From: Brachycybe producta
Taxonomy: Eukaryota; Arthropoda; Diplopoda; Playtdesmida; Andrognathidae
Direction of reading: 5' to 3'
NCBI GenBank assembly: GCA_036925085.1
Contig: JAUPFP010000001.1
Location: forward strand, 10,915,754 to 10,979,753
DNA: 64,000 bases
The number at the start of each line of letters is the position of its first letter. The first letter of the stretch is position 1. Both the position numbers and the translations under genes were made by a program. This document shows, one piece after another, positions 12,265-27,923 of this stretch. The notes under the pieces were generated by a model that was not told the origin of the DNA, did not search any database, and worked only from the letters and a program-made list of their open reading frames with translations.

Positions 12265-15170
12265 AACTGCCACATCAAATCTTCATGAGGCTCACCTGCG
12301 GCAAAAGAAATATCACGATGCCAGGAAAAAAAACCCTCATCAGTATCTGATTGGGGACCAGGTCTTTTTTAAAGACCATAGGATTGTACCTGAAGAGACT
12401 AAAAAACTTCGGTACGCTTATAGAGACAGCTATAAAATCACAAACGTCATTAGCGATATGGTACTGTAACTGGAACATGAGGCCACCTTTGGAAGAATAA
12501 TTCAAGAAACAGTTAACATAGAACATGTTAGGGCCAAAACACTCAAGGACGAGTATTTTAGAAAAGCAGGGGGAGAAATAGATGTGGACATCATCCCACC
12601 TCTACAACCCACGGAACCTCTACAACACACCAAACCTTCAAAACTCAGCGAAAATCCATCTACCAAAATTCCATCCTCTAAAACACCATCTACTGAAACA
12701 TTTACATCTACCGAAAATCCAAAACTCCAAAACAAGAAAAAAAGATTAAAACTAAAAATGCAAATTCTATTGTTAAAACCAATTGCTAACCAAAAAGCAG
12801 AAGTAAATAAAAAATCAACAATGGAAAAACACCAGGAACCAAAACAAAACTCACCATCAATGCAAAACCACGTGTACAGCACGTGAAACTATCAGGGTTA
12901 ACGTCCTTAATTATAAACAAGACCAAAATAGTGGTGGTAACCGCCACCCACGCTTGAAGATACAAGAACAACCACATGGACCTAGAAGAAAACTGTCAAC
13001 TACACCATATTCCCCCTCTAATTATGTCACAACAAGAAGAAAAAGTGAACTTGATGACCCACTTAAAGTTTCAAATTCAACCCTTCGGTGGGAAAATCAA
13101 ACAAGTAACTCTTCACACCCTCCTAATGCAAGAGATGGAGTTACGTCATCGCCTGTGGGAAGTAAATCACAAGGCAGGGGGAATTAAATCACAAGGCAGG
13201 GGCAATAAAAGATATTAAAACAAAGTCCCATGTCAATCAAAAAAAAATAATCTGACCAATCATGACGCCTTCTACATCATCAAGGGGCCCAATCACGAAA
13301 TAAAAACCATAAGGGCCCCACAAAGGGGGCCGACCCTACAGTCATCTTCCAGGATTTATTACATAAGCGCCATTTCGCAACAAACTGAGTCGGCAACCGA
13401 TTTTTAGTTTGTTTGGAAAAGTTTGACTCTACTACAACAAAGAAATCTATAGTCTTAAAAAAGGGATAATTTTCATCAAGAAATCACTTCGAAAATTCTG
13501 GACGAAAATCAGGAGCAGAACAATTCGCCATCTAAAAACCTACAAAACATAAGTCTTGAAAGAGGTGGTGGTTCCCTCTCTAACAAAATTTTTCCATTCT
13601 CTCCAGTAGCAATCTCCACCATGCCGTACACTCGAGGCACGTGGAAAGGGGGTCACCATGGGGGTGAAAGTTCCTCCAGCGAAGAAGAAGAGGTGGAGAA
13701 AATTTCCACCAAACCAAATACCAATGACAAAGAAATGGAGGAGGGTGGTGATCTGGCGGTAACTGCCCCACGACCCATTGAAACCACAAAGGGAACTGTG
13801 GGGGCTCATGCAGAGACCACCAGTGAGCCTGCCACACGTCCACCATCACACGGATCTGATTCAAAACGTCGGACCCGGAGAACTTTCAACAGCACGGAGA
13901 AAAGCGCCTGAAGACATCATTCCGATGCACAGCCTACGTGGGTCGCCAGGGGAAGCAAGAGGGTCGCACTCTTCTGGTCCCCCTCACTGCTGCCACCTTT
14001 CGACACTGGGCCACAGAGTGAAAAGACACAATGGGCATCTCCACAATGCCCCTGGGACCTCCCAAGAACTTCTGGAAGAGTCTGGCTCCTGGCCAGATGA
14101 TTCCAGAAGCTGGGCCGCACCACTCACCACAATGAAAAAAGAGCAACAACGGCTAGAAGAGCGATGCCACAGACTGAAAGAGGAGACCTGCGCCAAGGGC
14201 AAGAAAGACCTCCGTTACCTCCAACTGGCGTGTCTGCCTGGCGGAGTTGGGCTTGCCATATACGGTGCCGCTCCCCAGGAGGAGATAAAAAAATCAACAA
14301 CCTTCTAGCCACAGAGGAGCAGCGAGCCACAGTCACCACGTCTGGATGCTCCTTGGATCCGTCTGGATTGCTCCTGCCACCTTCTTCAACGACACCACCA
14401 ACTACCGACACGACCCCACCAGAATATCAAAGGGCTATCCCGAAGACAATTAGTCCATGACGAAGAGAGCCACTATCAAGGGAGCAGCCCCACCAGGACC
14501 TTCAACGATCCAAGAGGGACCACTCTTCCAGGCGATGCAACTCTCCTCCAAGACATCCTACTCACCACTATAATGGCCATCGGGAGTATCGCCGCCGACC
14601 CCAAGACCTCCGCCACCACCTACGCTGAAGCCTGCCACATCCATCCCGCCGCCACCTGCCACTGCTAAGCGAGAGTATTTCCTTGCTCAGCAGACCCTCT
14701 AGCCACAGGTGCAGGAACCGTGCCCAAAGCTTTTGCCGAGGATTCTCTGGCCACCACCATCACAACAGCAACAACCCCTCCCCTGGTAGGGACAGACAAA
14801 GATGAGCCAGACTCTACGTAAAACACTACGACCTGGAAGAGGGGTTCCCGCATCTAGAGCTCCCCGAAAAGAAGTGTTACATCCTAAACATGACACCGGA
14901 ATCAGCCCTATTTACCGTCATCGTGATACCACGGCGAAAACACATTGAGGTGTTCCAATTTGCCAGGAACCTGCTCATCACTGCGCTCTAGGCCGTAATG
15001 AAGTCGTTTTTCAACATCATAATTGGGACACAGACAGAGGGAATGTATTGGGTCAGCCAGCCCGACGAAGAGGTTCACCGGGAGTTCTTCAACGACCTTC
15101 AGGGCCACATCGATGGGTGGATCGTCGCCAGTTAGGATGGGCAACACCCGTGATGCCGTGTCTTCCTCTC
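12265..15170 (+). pseudogene. Family B integrase tail and downstream coding region (broken)
   Basis: Coding-like sequence runs in pieces through this stretch. The first part resembles the C-terminal module of Ty3 integrase. The next part (about 12580-12880) is Pro/Thr/Ser- and Lys-rich. From 13621 a new start, MPYTRGTWKGG, opens an acidic Ser/Glu-rich protein with an Arg-rich stretch. Near 14810-15130 there is a more structured segment (HYDLEEGFPHLELPEKK, FTVIVIPRRKHIEVF). The order acidic region, basic region, then hydrophobic-patterned terminal domain mirrors the downstream part of families A and C. It is broken in many places, and no function is assigned beyond the integrase tail. Confidence 0.5.
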
Positions 15171-15689
15171 TCCACCTTTCCGGGACAGCGCTTTTCAACG
15201 AGAGACTATTCCTTGGACTATTCTTTTCACGAGACTACTCGCGAAACCTTAATGTTCTTTCTTTTTCTCCGTGTTAACTGTCCCTGTTTTTGTTTTTTTT
15301 AAACGCAAGACTACTCGTGTTTTTATTTTAAAAAGTCCCCCGTCAATTTTCAAATTTCATTCCCCTGTTATTGTTGTTTCTCCAAATTGGAGGTCATTCA
15401 CGTTCGTCCTTTCCATATGTATTGCGTTCTCTTACCTCTATAGATAAAACTTAAAACCTCTGATTTACGGTGATTCATAATAAACAGTGGCCTATAATGA
15501 AAAAATCCTGGCTCACAAAGTCAGTGGCCCGTTTTGGAAATATCTGATTGCATGATACACCAGAACTAGCAGGTACGACAAATATGAGACGTTTCAGGCC
15601 CTTAGAGATTATTTTTCGCTTTTTATTTAGCACCGTTTATTTTGTTAGGCTTTGCATTAAATTAACTTCTGGGCCACTTCCCAGGTAAC

Positions 15690-15925
15690 ACACTAACGTT
15701 GATTCAACGTTGAATCAACGTCAGTCTATACGTTGATTCAACGTTGGAATTCGACGTTGATTCAACGTTGGGATGACACGTCAGGAAACGTTGAATCAAC
15801 GTTGAAAAAGTATCAGTATTCAACGAAAATAAAACGTTGATTCAACGTCGGAACGCCAACGTTTAATCGACGTTGTAAATCCGACGTTGATTCAACGTCG
15901 AATTCCGACATTAAATCAACGTTGC
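15690..15925. repeat. Dense CAACGTTGATTCAACGTTG palindromic repeats
   Basis: Short words of the type AACGTTGATTCAACGT recur every 10-25 bp on both strands, forming nested palindromes. The same word is present at the other end of the element (about 17270-17285). It reads as an amplified subterminal motif, possibly a transposase-binding site. Confidence 0.8.
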
Positions 15926-16499
15926 GAAACTTGATTAGTCATTATTTTTAAGAGTATTAATTAAAAACTAAAAAATTAAAAATGAGAATCTTAATTGTCC
16001 AAGCTGCCCTTATACATACCAAGCCAGGGACATACTTTTGAACAGTTTAAACGCTAATTAGTACTTACCAGAACCAGCAAGGATTCGATCTTGTGTCCTC
16101 CATGTCCTCCAATGTCCAGATCCAGTCACTTACCCACTAGGCCACAATGAAATCTTGTTTGGGGTTTGCTAAATAAGGCTTTATTAGGCTTGGAAACTAT
16201 AAAGAGACTAATCTAAACCATAAAGAGACTAATCTTAAGTTGCATATACATAAATGAAGTATGCTTATAATTACACTGAAAGGAAAAAAACGAACCTCTA
16301 TAATAGATAGAAAAATGAACACTAATATTAAAAAAATGGTTCGTTTTTTCCGTTCAGTGTATATGACACTTCATTTACATATTACAACTATATATTTTAA
16401 GACATATCAAAAAATAAAAATACATATATGTATGGCTTTTCCCTTATGCTTCTCGTTGTTTTCAGGTTGGACATGCAACAATAATCAACTGTTGATGTA

Positions 16500-17098
16500 T
16501 CGTTGCATATCCCACTTGAATAAATCAACTGTTGATTTTCAGTTGATTATTGGTTGTATTATCGTTTGAAAATAGTCGGACATCAACATTGAATTTGCGT
16601 TACCAATACAACTATTTAACTAAGTTGTTTTAAGGTTGATCAACCAACATTAAATCAACGGTTGATTTTCAGTTGATTATTGGTTGCATAATGGTTGTAA
16701 AATAGTCGGTCTTCAACGTTGGATTTGTGTTACCAATCCAACTATTTAACAACGTTGTTTTAAGGTTGATCAACCGACATTAAATCAACGGTTGATTTTC
16801 AGTTGATTATTGGTTGCATAATGGTTGTAAAATAGTCGGTCTTCAACGTTGGATTTGTGTTACCAATCCAACTATTTAACAACGTTGTTTTAAGGTTGAT
16901 CAACCGACATTAAATCAACGGTTGATTTTCAGTTGATTATTGGTTGCATAATGGTTGTAAAATAGTCGGTCTTCAACGTTGGATTTGCGTTACCAATCCA
17001 ACTATTTAACAACGTTGTTTTAAGGTTGATCAACCAACGTTAAATCAACGGTTGATTTTCAGTTGATTATTGGTTGCAAAATGGTTGTAAAATAGTCA
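16500..17098. repeat. 130-bp tandem repeat, about 4.5 units
   Basis: The word TAAATCAAC(G/T)GTTGATTTTC starts at 16521, 16651, 16781, 16911 and 17041, an exact 130-bp period. The central units are nearly identical and the outer ones have diverged. Each unit contains AACGTTG words and the phrase TTGATTATTGGTTG. It is the internal satellite of the nested TIR element. Confidence 0.9.
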
Positions 17099-17765
17099 TT
17101 GGAACAACATATAATAAACGTTGGAAATCAGTTGGAAAAACGTTGAAAATGTGTCTGAAATTCGACATAAAAATACGTTTTTCCAACTCACATATCCAAA
17201 CGTTTTTAAAACGTTGGAAAACGGTTGGAAAGCTGACCATGACGAAAATCCAACCATTTGACCAAAAATCAACGTTGAATCAACGTCAGTGTGTTACCTG
17301 GGTTGGTACTAAGTGTACCGATTAACCCGGCTTTGGGGTTCATGTTGACCTTTTCTTAAGTCGCCCTCTACCACTTTGTATTCCCTTCTGCATGAAGTTT
17401 TATGTTTTTAATTCGTTCTTGTTTACGTTTTTTGAAGATCGCGCCTAAGTGTGAAAAAGTCTGAGTCACCAGATTTTGGGCAAATGGACCACTCATTTGA
17501 TTGGTCCATTTGGCCCCATAATCTCAGAGTATAAAAGATGGTTTGTATGTTTTGTGTTCAGAATCTAAACGCCAAATCTATGTTCAATTTTGAATAGATT
17601 CCTTTGCAAAGATACTAGTGAGGACGTAAATAGGTATTATATTAGCCTAGTCCTCCCCGGCCAGATAGAGTAAGTGACTTAGCCAATCACTTAAGATACA
17701 AGCAATAACTCGCTTTGTATCGGAAATTAAGCAGACTCTTATCAGGGCGAAAAATGTCCGTCACA

Positions 17766-18366
17766 AATATATATATAGCCATAGCCAGACGTTCATTCTT
17801 TAATACCCTTGATCCAAACAAACCTTTTCTAAACAAATTGAGTACCCTTTAGCCTTATACAGACTGAACGATAATCGCCAGAAACAATGTAAACAGCGAT
17901 GTTTCCTGGCAACTGGAAACGTCTTTGCAGATAGAACGCAACATCGCCAGAGTATCTGGCAGCCTCACATCAAAGAATGCTCCTTCTTTCTGTTCCTCCA
18001 CTTCAAATTTTTAATATCGCTCAGTCACTACCTATAAGCAAATAGTGACAAAGGATTTTATTGTGAAGGGTTAATGATCGTGAAATGCATTTTCTTTGTG
18101 ACTTATTAATTTCATGTAAGCGAACAACAGATATTGAACTCAAGTTTGTTAAGTACATCACTGGCAAAATGTATTCAGAAACAAATTGCCGTGTCTGGCG
18201 AAAATGGTGTTGAGTAAGTGCTTACGTGTCCAGCATTTATCGCCTGGTCTGTACTAGGCTTTACAGACAAATGCATGCTCATAAAAATGCCATCAATGGC
18301 TTTGGAAAGAGACGTATACAATAGCATCCTGCTGCAAATGCATTGGCCTAATGGGTAACGACATAT
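17766..18366. other. Intergenic, no gene recognised
   Basis: AT-rich sequence follows the family B LTR. A minus-strand open frame at 18175-18393 contains KAIDGIFMSMH, vaguely like a Harbinger transposase word, but it is short and was not accepted. Nothing else is supported. Confidence 0.6.
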
Positions 18367-18606
18367 CGCACCTCGCCTGGAAGGGTGACACAACTAAAAA
18401 AAACTTTTTTGGGAAAATGAGTAGTTTCATTTTTTCTATCTCAATCTATTGTAGAGGCGCCAAATAAACCGAAATTGTGAATAGTTAAAACAGTTTTTGC
18501 ACTTGAAAAGCTCAGCAAAGTAAGAAATGAATCTCCTTTTAACTTTAAACTCATTTTCCCCAAAAAGTGGTTTTTTGAGTTGTGCCATTCTTCCAGCCGA
18601 GGTGCA
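18367..18606. mobile_element. MITE with about 57-bp terminal inverted repeats
   Basis: The left arm (GCACCTCG, GGAAG, CACAACT then an A-run, GGGAAAATGAGT) is repeated in inverse order on the right (ACTCATTTTCCCC, GAGTTGTG, CTTCC, CGAGGTGC). The interior of about 120 bp is AT-rich and non-coding. ATAT flanks both sides, a possible target duplication. No coding capacity is present. Confidence 0.75.
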
Positions 18607-18987
18607 ATATGAGCTTAGAACAATGCTTTAAAAAAGTATACAAATGAAATTTAAAAAGCTTTATTTATAATAAGAAACTATGATTTCAATAGGAGAAACA
18701 GAAGGAAAGAAACCGAGGCTAAAAATTCTCGCCACCGAAAATTCTGGCGCCACACGTCGACCATGCGCTTTTGTTTTATTTGTCGACCATGAACTCCACA
18801 CAAACAGGTAAGTTACTTTAAGTTTTAATTATTTATATCTTTTTTTCCTCTTATTTCAATGAATTACAAACACAAACTAATAAAAACTCCGGTGACAGTC
18901 AGTTATAAATATTTATCCCAAGACATGAAAATTTTTATTCATGAATCTCTTTATATCGCTTCGTATTTGTACAGAAAATTTCCTAAT
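18607..18987. other. Intergenic DNA downstream of SRP54
   Basis: Mostly AT-rich. On the plus strand a GTCGACCATG word is repeated at about 18757 and 18785 and is followed near 18810 by CAAACAGGTAAGT, a good splice-donor match. A short 5' exon of an unknown gene is conceivable, but nothing downstream supports it. Confidence 0.4.
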
Positions 18988-18993
18988 TTTATT
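18988..18993 (-). terminator. SRP54 polyadenylation signal
   Basis: AATAAA on the minus strand lies about 15 bp past the SRP54 stop codon at 19009-19011. It is the only canonical signal close to the gene end. Confidence 0.7.
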
Positions 18994-19008
18994 CATTAAA
19001 AGGAAATG

Positions 19009-23305
<4,297 letters not shown>

Positions 23306-23458
23306 TCAACTAATTTTACGTAATAAAAATATCATAAAACTGTAAATACAATTAGACAGAAGAAAACTTGTAAATACAAACGACGTGGAACGTTGGGTTG
23401 AACCAGAACCATAGCCACATCACAGAATACAAACTTCTATACAGATTGGAAACTCACT

Positions 23459-23535
23459 GTCGGAACCTTTGATGTGTCTGTGACAGGAAGTCACCCAGGA
23501 AGTCTTTATTGTAACCGGTTATTGATCAAATTTGA
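23459..23535 (-). promoter_or_regulatory. Probable SRP54 5' non-coding exon and promoter zone
   Basis: On the minus strand GTTCCGACA is followed by GTGAGTTTCC, a good donor at about 23459. The acceptor would be TTTTAAAACAAAAG just upstream of the ATG at 23278. A first exon entirely in the 5' UTR would fit this. The exact transcription start is not visible. The position next to the conserved start codon makes this the likely promoter side. Confidence 0.4.
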
Positions 23536-24183
23536 CAGCCGCCATCTTTAAACAGGGGGGAGGGGGAGAGAGGGCTGACACAGGCAAGTAAAAACCGTAA
23601 AGTCGGTTGCCCCGCCCATTTTATGAAAACCGGCAACTTCTAATTGGTTTGTTATGTCGTCTGACGTCACATGCCCACCCTTTTCCATTTTCAATTGGTT
23701 GATATGTGGTCTGACGCTCATAAAAAGGCGGGGGAAACGACTGTATGTCCCTGTCTTTACATGCCTGTAGCACAGAATAAGGAGATATATCTCCTTATTC
23801 GGTGCCTGTAGTGCAGACTCGGTACAACACAAGGTTTGTAGTAAACGTAAGGTATGCTCATATCGCAAAGGAAGCTCCACTCCAAAAGAAAGGTAAAGCC
23901 ATATTGTAACGTCACGAAACTTTGATATTTCTATTTCTCTTTGCCCAATTGAAAGCAACGGTTTTCTGTTTGACTTGCGTTAAATTTCTCTTTTTTCCCC
24001 CGATAGATATTTGTTTTTTTTTTAAATATGTTTATAGTTTTTAATGTGTTAGTTGCTTGATATGTGAATTGAACAAAATAAAAAATGTTATAATAAAATA
24101 TAATATCTAAATATTATATAAATATTATTATTATAAATATTAAAATTAAAAAAATATGGTAATAAATTATTACAAAACACAAT
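23536..24183. other. Intergenic, upstream of SRP54; contains a 24-bp perfect palindrome
   Basis: No gene was recognised. The stretch holds two related phrases, TTGGTTTGTTATGTCGTCTGACG and TTGGTTGATATGTGGTCTGACG (each seen only here and near 52740), followed by CATAAAA, which looks like part of a dispersed repeat. A perfect palindrome lies at 23776-23799 between two copies of TGCCTGTAG. After about 23980 the DNA is almost pure AT. Confidence 0.55.
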
Positions 24184-25885
24184 TGTGACGGACCTTTTTC
24201 CCCAGATAGAATCTGCTCTTTTTAAACGATACGAGCGAGTTTTCCCTTGTATTAAAGGTGAAGGCTAAGTCACCAATTCTATTGGCCCGGGAGGACTAGA
24301 CCAATATAATGTCTATTTAATATCTTCACTAGTCTCTGGTTAAGACTCTAACAGTCTTGAGGATCTTTTGTCTCTGTACTTTTCAGACTTGCTTCCGTAA
24401 ATTTACCCTTGAAAATGGTGTGAATATGCTTACAAACTCGATGTTGCAGGTTTGCACCCGTTGAAGACTTGGAGTATCCAAATGGTGTAGAGCTGCAACG
24501 AAGTCACGAAATAATTAATCTTGACTAATTAAAAGCATCACTGTTTAGATTTAAGTATAAAGTTGAGGATTTATTCCACATATATAAATATGAGCGAAAT
24601 GATAACTTGGTTTACAACACAACACTTGTAAATAATTACGTTCAAAAATATGTAAAAACCTAGCCAGAATTGGGCATAGGTTTGTTGAATTAGAATTCAC
24701 TAACAAACACAAAAACACGTCTCTATTTATATCCTGAGAATCCAGAAGTCGGATTCTCAGGACACTTTCTGTGATTGGACAAATAAAGGTTTGGGTCTAA
24801 ATAGATCAATCAATAGATTGGTCTCTTTGGCCAAAATGATAACTCATGGCCCTCTTAAAAGGGTAAACAAAAAACGTAAACAACTTAATTAAAAAGCAAT
24901 AAAATCCACTCAAGTGGAAGTTGAGAACAATGGCAAAGAGGGGAGACCGATAAGGTCAAGTTAAAAATAGAATCTGGGTCAATAGGTACCTATGAGTACC
25001 GAGTGGCCCAGAAGCTACAACAAAATACAAGGTGCAAACAAAGTTTAAAACCCAAACTAAAACGGTGCTAAATTAATAAAAAAGCAGCGGGCCCAAAATG
25101 TCTCATTCCCCCGACTAAGCGGAAAGTACACCTACTTCACAAGAAAACTTGAAATTAAAAAAACTTAAAATCCCAAAAGCCCCCCTCGGGATCAAAATTA
25201 TCTAAAACCCAGGGTAAGGGTAACAAAAATATCAGAATCATCGAAAAACGCTCTAAAGTGCTTAATCTCGGGCGATACTTCCGTCCAAGCATCTTGGCTC
25301 TGACATGCGTTGATGCGGCCTTCTGGCTCGTGATTGCCAGGTCTCGATGTCACATTGTGACATTATGACATGACAATGTCGTACAACTCATTTTCTACGT
25401 CTAAAACCCTCCTCGCGATGGAATTTACTCCATTCTGATGGCACGGCATCACTGCCGGGACGGTTTTCCTTGGCAATGGCGTCATCTTCTTTGGCATCTT
25501 CACCTCCTGATTCAGGGCTCTTATGTTTTTTGGAAGAGTTGCCTGAGTCTGGCTTACTTTTTGGGGATGACAGGACATTGCTGCCTGAAGGCTTCTCTGA
25601 AATGGCGGCATCTCCACTCTTTGTTTCTTTTTTCTTTTCATCTTCGACGATTATGGTGCCTTCATTACAAAAGACTGAAAGGTCCATAGCCTCGCTGCTG
25701 TTTGATTCTTCTTTGGGTGACTGTTGCATTTTCTTTTTAGAAATAAACTTTTGGTCACTTGACAACTTAGAATTCTGCGAAACTCTTCTTGAAAACTTTT
25801 GACGTCTTTCACGTGTCAAAACAAATTTGAAAGTGGCATCAAAAATGGCGGCTGCTTCTCCATGTGGTTTTATATGGAGGCCCAT
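24184..25885 (-). mobile_element. Ty3-like fossil, family B copy (LTR plus downstream coding remnant)
   Basis: Read on the minus strand, a coding remnant at about 25885-25363 runs into an LTR that ends CCGTCACA at 24184. The LTR aligns with the split family B LTR at 15560-17765. The coding remnant starts MGLHIKPHGEAAAIFDATF and is Lys/Ser-rich and acidic (KKKMQQSPKEESNSSEAMDL, GTIIVEDEKKKE). Another frame ends with the helix-like word RRVLDVENELYDIVM. The family's gag and pol are not present. It is old and broken several times. Confidence 0.65.
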
Positions 25886-25919
25886 GTGTGATCCAAAAAA
25901 CCTCTCAGTCTTTTTATTG

Positions 25920-26120
25920 TTTTCACTGAGGGGGATTTGTGATAGTCTGAGGGAGATTTTGCTAGACAGAGGGCAATTTTCGATTGACTGAGGGAGATTT
26001 TTGATTGACTGAGGGGGAATTGTAATAGACTGAGGGAAATTTGTAATGGAATGAGTGGGATTTGTGATGTGACTGAGGGAGATTTCTGATTTGAATGAGG
26101 AGGATTTGAAAAAGACTGAT
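25920..26120. repeat. Diverged 20-24 bp tandem repeat (GACTGAGGGAGATTTTTGATT)
   Basis: About nine degenerate copies of GACTGAGGGAGATTTGTGAT follow one another. The period drifts between about 20 and 24 bp. It abuts the family B fossil and may have been part of it. Confidence 0.75.
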
Positions 26121-27920
26121 CTCCTTTTTTAAAAAGTCTGATCCATAAAACAATTTCCCCTCAGTCTTTTACAAAATCAGACCTCAGACAAAACCTTTTA
26201 GACCAACTCCCTCTCATTTACCATTGGCTGCAGACTTCATAAAAAGATTGACACATTCAATCACTGCTCATTGGTTCTTTAATTCTCTATACAAATGTCT
26301 GATTCCACCCACTAACTGAGAACATAAGAAATTCTGTTTATCTTGTGGCACTTCATAAAAAGACTTTCAATGTTATTATCTGCTATACAACTCTTTGCAA
26401 TGGTAGTGTTGTTAGATATGTAGTCAAGGCAGTTATAGCTTTCTCAATTATAACTAGTGAGTGAAAATGGTTTTCTGTAATCTTATCATACTGTTCAGCA
26501 GGGGATTTTCCCTAACTCAAAAATGAAGTGAGTCACATGAATGGCTTCAATTTGTTCACAATTGATACATTCTCTTTGTTCCATGTTGGGCTTATAGCTC
26601 CTAGATATCAAACACAAACAGCATAATTTCTGGCAGTGATAAGGTGATTTACCTGTTCAATTTAATTGTGCATGCTCTATTATGGAGTTTCTTTTCTGAT
26701 TTGAATTCCTTGTTGAGCTTTTAGCTCCTGGATTTTCATGTTATTAAAATTGCTTTTCTGTTATAACAATTGATAACAACTGAATTTTGTTATTCATTAT
26801 TTCTCATGTCATTGTTGAGCGTGTAGCTCCTAGATAACAAACACAAACAGAACAATTTCTGTGAAAAAAGGTGAAATCATACTGAATATTTAAAATATGA
26901 TAAAAGTCTATTAATTTATTTTCAGTTCCATGTTGAGCTTTTTTAGCTCAGATTTTAATCAAAGCAGCACTATTCTCGGTAGTGAAAAGGTGATTTACCG
27001 TTCATTTTAATTTAGCATGCTCTATTATGAAATTTTTTTTGTTTTGAATTCCTTGTTGAGTTTTTAGCTCCTGGATTTTCAAGTCATTAAAATTGCTTTT
27101 CTGTTGCTATAAAAATTGATAATGTTTGTAATGTTTTAAGAGTTGTTTAAAGAACCATTCAATGTACAATGGTTTTGATTAGATTTCAAAGGTTTTGTTC
27201 TACTTTGAAATATCACTATGCATGTTATTAACTTGATGTAATCTGTCATTTAGTAAACATGTTTCTTTAGAAAAATAAAAAAGATTAGTGTTTTAACCAG
27301 TTCAAAATATAGGTACGTACTGTATGTTTAAAGATGAATGTTTTATTATAATTTTAATATGGTTGGTAAGCAGCATATATATACATTTGGAAAACATAAC
27401 AGTAAATAGAATGAAAAAATTCAAATTTAAGCACAGACAACCTCTCCACAGTATACTTAAAATAAAAATTGAACCTGAACATTAAAGAACAATGGCACAA
27501 AATAAAAGTGAAAGAAAGCATTACTTGACAATCCTTAGATACAATCTACCTGAAGACCATTTGTTAGTCATATTCACAAATTTTTAATAAATGTTAACCA
27601 TATAGAAACATGTATGTAGTGAAAAAATATTTTTTTTGAAAATTTAAACTTTAAACTTCCAGAATCTCACAGAGAAATTATAGGCCACTCAGCTGATAAC
27701 ATATTATACTCAATTGCCACAAACTGTGTTGCAATTTGTTATATTATTTCCCAAAATGAACATTTAAAAAACACAAAATTTCCAAAAATCAAAAAACCAT
27801 TTTCCTTAAGATAATCCTTATGTAGTACAAGTATGACATTTTCCCAAAAAATAAATACAAGCATAAAGAGTGAAAGAGGTAATGTTTTCTGGGAGCCAAA
27901 GGCTCAACCATGAACATCAC
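26121..27920. other. AT-rich intergenic DNA with an internal duplication of about 350 bp
   Basis: No coding sequence was recognised. Phrases at about 26575-26760 (TTGGGCTTATAGCTCCTAGAT, GATAAGGTGATTTACCTG, GCATGCTCTATTATG, CCTTGTTGAGCTTTTAGCTC) recur in the same order at about 26930-27110, which indicates an imperfect tandem duplication of roughly 350 bp. A third partial copy of the TAGCTCCTAGATAACAAACACAAACAG phrase, shown here only by its start TAGCTCCTAGATAAC, lies at about 26825. Confidence 0.6.
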
Positions 27921-27923
27921 CTA

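Larger units (their letters stand above)
15680..17302. mobile_element. Non-autonomous TIR DNA element nested in the family B LTR
   Basis: The element starts CCCAGGTAACACACTAACGT and ends with the inverse (GTCAGTGTGTTACCTGGG), giving terminal inverted repeats of about 33 bp with one mismatch. The host LTR can be read straight across it (CTTCTGGGCCACTT / TTGGTACT), which proves insertion; TT stands at both junctions, consistent with a 2-bp duplication. Inside, the left 250 bp is packed with palindromic CAACGTTG words, the middle (about 15940-16480) is AT-rich, and the right part is a 130-bp tandem array followed by more AACGTT-rich DNA. There is no transposase. The superfamily is uncertain. Confidence 0.8.
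12240..17765 (+). mobile_element. Ty3-like LTR element fossil, family B (3' part) with nested insertion
   Basis: This is an old, broken remnant with many breaks. It begins with an integrase C-terminal module at about 12300-12550 (words GDQVFFKDHRIVPEETKKLR and TVNIEHVRAK resemble the Ty3 integrase tail). A Pro/Thr- and Lys-rich downstream coding region follows to about 15170, and the element ends in an LTR that finishes GTCCGTCACA at 17765. The LTR is recognised because it matches, in inverse orientation, the sequence at 24184-25200. It is split by the TIR element at 15680-17302. The 5' part of the element is absent. Its downstream region ends in a stretch that may be related to the terminal domain of family A. 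Confidence 0.7.
15560..17765 (+). repeat. Family B LTR (3' end at 17765), split by an inserted element
   Basis: The parts flanking the insertion (about 15560-15679 and 17303-17765) align in order with the reverse complement of 24184-25200. Shared words include TTTAGCACCGTTT, CTTCTGGGCCACT, a TATAAA-like box before a GTTTTTGTGTTT/GTTTTGTGTT region, ACTAGTGA, CTAGTCCTCCC, GTGACTTAGCC, ACTCGCTTTGTATCG and the end GTCCGTCACA. The start of the LTR is not resolved because the copies diverge upstream of about 15560. Confidence 0.65.

Noticed and set aside
12502-12882. Hydrophobic minus-strand frame (FFLFWSFGFSVDVNVSVDG)
   Set aside because: It is the shadow of the Pro/Thr/Lys-rich plus-strand remnant of family B; T-rich complement gives Phe-rich translation.
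18175-18393. Minus-strand frame with KAIDGIFMSMH and INAGHVSTYS, faintly like a Harbinger transposase
   Set aside because: It is short, without neighbours in frame or TIRs, and the words are too few to support the family.
18780-18830. Possible plus-strand first exon ending CAAACAG/GTAAGT
   Set aside because: A good donor alone is not enough; no downstream exon or homology was found.
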